Origin: Defluviitalea raffinosedens
GTDB lineage: Bacteria; Bacillota; Clostridia; Lachnospirales; Defluviitaleaceae
Length of the DNA: 46,874 bases
NCBI RefSeq assembly: GCF_016908775.1
Contig: NZ_JAFBEP010000025.1
Coordinates: forward strand, 1 to 46,874
Direction of reading: 5' to 3'
Both the position numbers and the translations under genes were made by a program. Numbering within the stretch: position 1 is the first letter of the stretch; the number at the start of each line of letters is the position of its first letter. Shown here piece after piece: positions 43,107-46,874 of the stretch. Under the pieces are notes generated by a model. It was given only the letters and a program-made list of their open reading frames with translations. It was not told the DNA's origin and searched no databases.

Positions 43107-43403
43107 ATGCATAATGACAGCAGAACCATATCCGCCGGAGAGATTAATAAGTATGTTTACTGCCCTTATCAATGGTATTATACAAGACTATTTGGCAATA
43201 AAAAATTAAGAGAATTAGTAAAAAGAAGAAATGAAGAATATGGATATGAATATACGGAAATGAGCCATTTCCAAAAAGGAAATCGCTTTCATAACCGCTA
43301 TCATTTTCGATATAAACTGAAGAAACTTGTTCTTACTTTATTAGGCATTGCTTGTGTACTGATTCTGGGTGCTCTTCTTTTTTGGGTGATGAGATATGAA
43401 TAG
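43107..43403 (+). CDS. Membrane-anchored N-terminal part of a split Cas4-like nuclease
   Basis: The protein has 98 residues. The N terminus ISAGEINKYVYCPYQWYY is the first segment of Cas4/RecB-type iron-sulfur nucleases, with the single N-terminal cluster Cys at residue 19. A basic region follows, then one C-terminal membrane helix (about 71-96). There are no nuclease residues; these are in the next gene. Its stop codon overlaps the next start by 8 bases (ATGAATAG) in another frame, so the two are translationally coupled. The two products are inferred to assemble into one 4Fe-4S PD-(D/E)XK enzyme at the membrane. Confidence 0.72.
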   Translation: MHNDSRTISAGEINKYVYCPYQWYYTRLFGNKKLRELVKRRNEEYGYEYTEMSHFQKGNRFHNRYHFRYKLKKLVLTLLGIACVLILGALLFWVMRYE

Positions 43404-43971
43404 CTTATACATGATATGGGGGATATCTTTTTTACTGGGTATATCCCTTTTATTTCTGATATTTAAGAAACCGGATATTCAGGTTAAAAGGCCGAAGATA
43501 GGGGTTTTTGGGGCGGATATTATATACACGGACCAAAAGGAAAAAAATAAGGATCCAAATATAGAATATGGTACAATATTATATTCGGAAAAATATGATC
43601 TTCAGGGGAAACCGGACTATATTTTCCAAAAAAGATGGAGCAAAAACTTGATTCCTGTTGAATTAAAAAGCGGTACCATTAATGAAAATGACATAAATCC
43701 CCATGAAGGAGATATGATGCAGCTGGCAGCCTATTTTCTGATCATTGAAGACGTGTATGGGAAAAGGCCTAAAGAGGGACGGCTCATATACAGCAATTAT
43801 ATGTTTGTTATAAAGAATACATGGAGTTTAAGAAAGAAAACGAAGCAAATTTTAGCCCAGATGCGGGATATGCTTAAAACTGGAGAACAAAATGTCAATC
43901 CAAGCTTTATAAAATGCCGATATTGTATATGTAGAGATACAGTATGTGAGCATTATAATGGAGAGGATTGA
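43396..43971 (+). CDS. Membrane-anchored catalytic part of a split Cas4-like PD-(D/E)XK nuclease
   Basis: The protein has 191 residues. One N-terminal membrane helix (about 5-23) is followed by a Cas4/RecB-like nuclease core. The core has Asp74 in GKPDYIF, Glu89 and Lys91 in IPVELKSG, and the helix motif MMQLAAY (Gln109). The C terminus has cysteines 174, 177, 179 and 184 (KCRYCICRDTVC). The spacing C-x2-C-x6-C fits the three C-terminal ligands of a Cas4-type 4Fe-4S cluster, the fourth being Cys19 of the preceding protein. The active site is intact. No CRISPR array or other cas gene is present. Function is unknown; processing of DNA or RNA near the membrane is possible. Confidence 0.78.
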   Translation: MNSLYMIWGISFLLGISLLFLIFKKPDIQVKRPKIGVFGADIIYTDQKEKNKDPNIEYGTILYSEKYDLQGKPDYIFQKRWSKNLIPVELKSGTINENDINPHEGDMMQLAAYFLIIEDVYGKRPKEGRLIYSNYMFVIKNTWSLRKKTKQILAQMRDMLKTGEQNVNPSFIKCRYCICRDTVCEHYNGED

Positions 43972-43975
43972 TATT

Positions 43976-44164
43976 GTGAAAAAAGATGATAAAACCAAGT
44001 CAAATATTAAAAAGTTAATCAATAAAGCAGAACCAAAAGTGGAACAACCATCAGATTCCATATGGGATAAAAAAGATCCTTTGGAAGAAGCTTTAAGAAA
44101 AAGTGATGATGAAGTACTGGCAAAAGCGATCAGAGAGCTTCTTAACAAGGATTTACTGAACTAG
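43976..44164 (+). CDS. Small charged protein of unknown function
   Basis: The protein has 62 residues, mostly Lys, Glu and Asp, probably helical at the C terminus (LEEALRKSDDEVLAKAIREL). I prefer GTG 43976, with GGAGAGG at spacing 9, only 4 bases after the nuclease gene's stop. Longer in-frame starts at 43946 and 43958 would overlap the nuclease gene. It is in the probable yhaM-nuclease-rlmD transcript. I do not recognise the family. Confidence 0.65.
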   Translation: MKKDDKTKSNIKKLINKAEPKVEQPSDSIWDKKDPLEEALRKSDDEVLAKAIRELLNKDLLN

Positions 44165-44185
44165 AAACAACGGAGGAACAATACA

Positions 44186-45553
44186 ATGGATGAATTGCCA
44201 ATCAGCAAAAATATGCATTTTGAGATGACCATAGAGGACATAGGTTCAAAAGGAGAAGGCATAGGAAAAATCAAAGACTTTACAATCTTTGTTGAAGGTG
44301 GATTACCGGGAGATAAAATAGAGGTAAGAATTGTGAAGGTGAAGAAAAGCTATGGATATGGGAAACTAATTCGCATCATAGAAGCTTCACCCTTGAGAGT
44401 TACTCCCCTTTGCCCCCATGCCAGAAGGTGTGGTGGATGCCAGATCCAGCATTTTGATTATCAGGCTCAACTGGATTTTAAGAGAAAAAAAGTGGAAGAT
44501 AGTATAGAACGAATAGGGAAACTTACAGATGTTGTTGTTCATCCTACCTTAGGGATGAAAGAACCCTTTTACTATAGAAACAAGGCACAGTTTCCGGTAA
44601 AGATGAAAGATGGAAAGGTGCAAATCGGTTTTTACGCTCAAAGAAGTCATGACATTGTGGATATTCCAAAATGTTATATACAGGACCCCATAAATGACGA
44701 AATCATTAAGATCATGAGAAACTATATAGAAACCTATAATGTACCTGTGTACGATGAGGAAAAACATAAGGGCCTTATCCGCCATATCTTGACAAGAGTA
44801 GGTTTTAAGACGAAAGAATTTATGGTTTGCATTGTTATCAACGGAAAAGATATTCCTCATAAAGATCAACTGATCGCCCAGCTTACCAAAATCCCAAATA
44901 TGAAAAGCATTGTCCTGAATCACAATACTCAAAAAACCAATGTTATATTAGGAGATACCATCACGACATTATGGGGACAAGACTATATCACCGACTATAT
45001 TGGGGATGTAAAATTTGAAATATCCCCACTGTCATTCTTTCAGGTAAACCCCATGCAGACAAAGGTGCTTTATGAAAAAGCTTTGGAATATGCGAAGCTT
45101 AACGGGGATGAAACGGTATGGGATGCATATTGTGGTATTGGAACCATTTCATTATTCCTTGCCAAAAAAGCAAAGAAAGTATACGGGGTAGAAATCGTCG
45201 AAGCAGCCATTGAAGATGCAAGAAGAAATGCAAAAATCAATCATATAGATAATGTAGAATTTTTCGTAGGAAAAGCTGAAGAAGTCATCCCTGCACTCTA
45301 TGAAGAAAAAGGCATCAAAGCGGATGTCATCGTCGTAGATCCCCCAAGAAAAGGCTGCGACGAAACCCTGCTTGAAACCATGGCCAAAATGGAACCCAAG
45401 CGAATCGTTTATGTCTCCTGTGACCCAGGAACTTTGGCGAGGGATTTAAAAATCTTAAGTGAAAAAGGATATAAAGTTGAAGAAGCTCAGCCAGTAGACA
45501 TGTTTGCCCATAGTGTGCATGTAGAGACGGTAGTTAGGCTTTCACGTCAATAA
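44186..45553 (+). CDS. rlmD: 23S rRNA (uracil-C5)-methyltransferase RlmD/RlmCD type
   Basis: The protein has 455 residues. An N-terminal TRAM RNA-binding domain (about 10-68) is followed by a 4Fe-4S site with Cys76, Cys82 and Cys85 (LCPHARRCGGC) plus a later Cys. The class I methyltransferase domain has SAM motif DAYCGIGTISL, motif IV VVDPPRKGCD, and catalytic Cys in VSCDPGTLARDL. It methylates U1939 and/or U747 of 23S rRNA; Firmicute members often do both, which cannot be settled here. GGAGG stands 8 bases before the ATG. It ends the yhaM-nuclease operon, with a hairpin about 50 bases downstream. Confidence 0.92.
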   Translation: MDELPISKNMHFEMTIEDIGSKGEGIGKIKDFTIFVEGGLPGDKIEVRIVKVKKSYGYGKLIRIIEASPLRVTPLCPHARRCGGCQIQHFDYQAQLDFKRKKVEDSIERIGKLTDVVVHPTLGMKEPFYYRNKAQFPVKMKDGKVQIGFYAQRSHDIVDIPKCYIQDPINDEIIKIMRNYIETYNVPVYDEEKHKGLIRHILTRVGFKTKEFMVCIVINGKDIPHKDQLIAQLTKIPNMKSIVLNHNTQKTNVILGDTITTLWGQDYITDYIGDVKFEISPLSFFQVNPMQTKVLYEKALEYAKLNGDETVWDAYCGIGTISLFLAKKAKKVYGVEIVEAAIEDARRNAKINHIDNVEFFVGKAEEVIPALYEEKGIKADVIVVDPPRKGCDETLLETMAKMEPKRIVYVSCDPGTLARDLKILSEKGYKVEEAQPVDMFAHSVHVETVVRLSRQ

Positions 45554-45601
45554 GTGAGATTGAGATATGTAATATTTATAAAAGATATAGTTTTGCCTAC
45601 G

Positions 45602-45635
45602 ATTTGCCAACGGAAAAATTTCGCCGTTGGCAAAT
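45602..45635 (+). terminator. Hairpin downstream of rlmD, probable terminator
   Basis: ATTTGCCAACGG / CCGTTGGCAAAT form a perfect 12-bp stem around a 10-base loop. The following TACTATTTC is a weak T-tract. Confidence 0.6.
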
Positions 45636-45773
45636 TACTATTTCAAATATATTAACTGTAAAAAATTCAATAAAGAAATGATTATTTAACTCATGCTTTT
45701 ACGTCAGATTTTAGAAACAGTTTATCCATTGGGTAGGTTTTAATAGTGATGAGTTTTATAGACGAATTTATTC

Positions 45774-45887
45774 ATGAATATTTTGCCTAGTCCAGTCAAG
45801 GGATTTCGCGGGTTTTCAGCAATTTATTATACCAGATTAATTGAAAGACAAAGAAAAGCAAGAATAAGAAGGGAAGAAGCAAAATAA
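45774..45887 (+). other. Short 37-codon frame in a ~300-base gene-poor gap
   Basis: In the gap from the rlmD hairpin to 45931 this is the only frame of note. It has ATG at 45774 and a very basic C-terminal half (RLIERQRKARIRREEAK). No ribosome binding site precedes it and no family is recognised. It may be the tail of a decayed gene such as a transposase, or chance. Confidence 0.2.
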
Positions 45888-45931
45888 ATGTTATTGTTAT
45901 ATATAGAATATGTGGGGGTGGAAATCGGTAT

Positions 45932-46180
45932 ATGAGAGAAAAGTTATTGAAAATGATGGAAGATTTAGTTAATGGGGAGTATGACTGTAATGATTTTTCT
46001 TATGATTTTCCGCATGAAATGTTTGAATTAGAAGATGAAGCTTTATTAGAAGCTCTAGATGATATGCCAGAAATATGTGCTGCTTATGATCCTTATAAAG
46101 AGGATGAAGAAGAGCTACTAAATGATGAAGAACTTATAGAAAAAGTTAGAGAAATATACAGCAGAATAGGGAATCAATAG
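45932..46180 (+). CDS. Small acidic protein, possibly an orphan immunity protein
   Basis: The protein has 82 residues, strongly acidic and helical. The layout (FSYDFPHEMFELEDEALLEAL, then MPEICAAYDPYKEDEEELL) resembles small immunity proteins that neutralise colicin or polymorphic toxins, but this is only resemblance. No toxin gene is adjacent in the window. GGGGGTGG stands about 11 bases before the ATG. It lies between a gene-poor gap and a CDP-alcohol phosphatidyltransferase gene, in the most accessory-looking part of the window. Confidence 0.6.
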   Translation: MREKLLKMMEDLVNGEYDCNDFSYDFPHEMFELEDEALLEALDDMPEICAAYDPYKEDEEELLNDEELIEKVREIYSRIGNQ

Positions 46181-46189
46181 TATAATCAG

Positions 46190-46207
46190 TAGGGACGGTT
46201 CTTTTTG
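46190..46207 (+). repeat. Fragment resembling a clostridial REP-like repeat
   Basis: GTAGGGACGGTTCTTTTT resembles one arm of the GGGACGGTTCTTTT-type palindromic repeats I recall from clostridial genomes. The second arm is absent, so it is at most a remnant. Confidence 0.3.
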
Positions 46208-46271
46208 ATTATATGAAGAAGCTGACTGTGGCTTTTTGAAACTGAACTAAATTGAAGGGAGAAGTAAGTAC

Positions 46272-46790
46272 ATGGCAAATATCATAACAAGCGTTAGAAT
46301 CCTGTGCAGTATTGCGTTGTTGTTCTGTACAGCACTTTCTCCTACGTTCTATATATTGTATCTATTGGCAGGGGTCACTGATATGGTTGATGGGATAGTA
46401 GCAAGAAAGACAAATACCGTCAGTGAATTTGGCTCTAAGCTAGACACCATTGCAGATTTTGTTTTTGTTGTAGTATGCCTTATAAAGTTGATTCCAGCAT
46501 TGGATATTCCTGTATGGCTTTATTTATGGATCGGTGCCATTGTAGCAATAAAGGTTATCAACTTGGTTTCTGGATTTATTGTACAGAAGAAGTTTGTGGA
46601 AGAACATACCATTATGAATAAGGTTACTGGCTTAATGCTATTTATCCTTCTGCTGACCTTAAGTATTGTCGATTTGAAATACAGTGCAATTATAGTTTGT
46701 ACTGTTGCAACATTTGCAGCTATTGAAGAAGGCCGTTTTATTAGGTCCGGCACTATAACCGATGATTTACCTATTAAAGAGTGGTGTTAG
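46272..46790 (+). CDS. CDP-alcohol phosphatidyltransferase family protein
   Basis: The protein has 172 residues with about five membrane helices. The catalytic signature is complete: Asp37, Asp40, Gly41, Ala44, Arg45, Gly54, Asp58 and Asp62 match D-x2-D-G-x2-A-R-x8-G-x3-D-x3-D. Such enzymes join CDP-diacylglycerol with an alcohol (as PgsA does with glycerol phosphate) or an analogous reaction. It is shorter than most PgsA proteins, and the alcohol acceptor cannot be told. AAGGGAGAAG precedes the ATG. Given the accessory surroundings it may be a second, specialised copy. Confidence 0.88.
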   Translation: MANIITSVRILCSIALLFCTALSPTFYILYLLAGVTDMVDGIVARKTNTVSEFGSKLDTIADFVFVVVCLIKLIPALDIPVWLYLWIGAIVAIKVINLVSGFIVQKKFVEEHTIMNKVTGLMLFILLLTLSIVDLKYSAIIVCTVATFAAIEEGRFIRSGTITDDLPIKEWC

Positions 46791-46798
46791 TATATTAG

Positions 46799-46854
46799 TG
46801 TAGACACAAAAAGCCGAACACCTTAAAATATAAAAAGGGAAGGAAGTGTCTACA
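46799..46854. repeat. Inverted repeat TGTAGACAC...GTGTCTACA, possible insertion-sequence end
   Basis: Perfect 9-base arms (46799-46807 and 46846-46854) flank 38 bases that contain the ribosome binding site for the partial gene beginning at 46855. An insertion-sequence end or an autoregulatory operator are both possible; the right side is outside the window. Confidence 0.5.
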
Positions 46855-46874
46855 ATGGCAAAAGGGCAAAAGTA
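46855..46874 (+). CDS. Partial gene at the window edge, possibly a transposase
   Basis: Only ATG and the codons for MAKGQK are visible before the window ends. AAGGAAG lies upstream. The sequence context (inverted repeat immediately upstream, start MAKG) suggests an insertion-sequence gene, but this is weak. Confidence 0.35.

Noticed and set aside
43107-43971. CRISPR-Cas locus suggested by the Cas4-like proteins
   Set aside because: No repeat-spacer array and no other cas gene exists anywhere in the window. Both neighbours are RNA-processing housekeeping genes.

Overview
The window is a chromosomal stretch of a low-GC Firmicute. The 16S rRNA 3' end carries the Bacillus/Clostridium-type terminus, with anti-Shine-Dalgarno CCTCC followed by TTTCT. 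Most genes have strong GGAGG-type ribosome binding sites, TTG and GTG starts occur, and intergenic DNA is very AT-rich. The 16S text and the gene repertoire suggest a clostridial, Lachnospirales-like organism, but the species cannot be fixed from here. Nearly all genes read as ordinary chromosomal housekeeping, envelope and signalling genes. The only hint of a mobile element is at the far right edge.

Layout. 1-1027: the 3' end of a 16S rRNA gene, then tRNA-Tyr, Leu, Phe, Gly and Gly and a terminator, with no 23S or 5S gene following. 1066-2597: a fluoride riboswitch with its terminator, a repeat element, and a CLC-F type fluoride/proton antiporter. 2734-8438: L,D-transpeptidase, B12-binding radical SAM protein, endonuclease III, a pair of half-size TSUP exporters and MltG. 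8429-10236 (minus): a family 4 glycosyltransferase and a membrane-anchored TPR-like protein. 10434-13047: VanZ-like protein and a UvrD/PcrA helicase. 13093-25194: an envelope operon with a large surface membrane protein, an ABC exporter (ATPase and permease), a coiled-coil Gly/Gln-rich membrane protein, a 1484-residue protein with three von Willebrand A domains, and a soluble GAF histidine kinase directly abutting it. 25269-30912: DUF4097 protein, SLH protein, DUF2225 protein, Lrp-type regulator with aminotransferase, and convergent perR. 31140-34762: CheX, TrmL, a small membrane protein, a GNAT acetyltransferase, an NlpC/P60 hydrolase, and a convergent lytic transglycosylase. 34889-41716: MutS2, PspA, a two-component system and HtrA. 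42055-45553: a structured leader, YhaM exonuclease, a two-gene membrane-anchored Cas4-like nuclease, a small charged protein and RlmD. 45774-46874: mostly accessory-looking small genes, a CDP-alcohol phosphatidyltransferase, and the start of a possible insertion sequence.

Cell-envelope maintenance is the recurring theme: L,D-transpeptidase, MltG, NlpC/P60, lytic transglycosylase, glycolipid-type glycosyltransferase, SLH protein, PspA, HtrA with an adjacent two-component system, and the VWA/ABC operon.

The strongest unusual signals are as follows. (1) A 46-bp palindromic repeat occurs four times, each time exactly in the T-tract of an intrinsic terminator; one copy lies between the fluoride riboswitch and its antiporter gene. 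(2) A Cas4-type iron-sulfur nuclease is split over two overlapping genes, each with its own membrane helix, with no CRISPR array present. (3) Two unidentified structured RNAs lie at 27201-27348 and 42055-42131. (4) Two convergent gene junctions are perfect palindromes that place both stop codons in mirror positions. (5) A triple-VWA fusion protein is encoded. (6) The 16S gene is followed by tRNAs but not by 23S.
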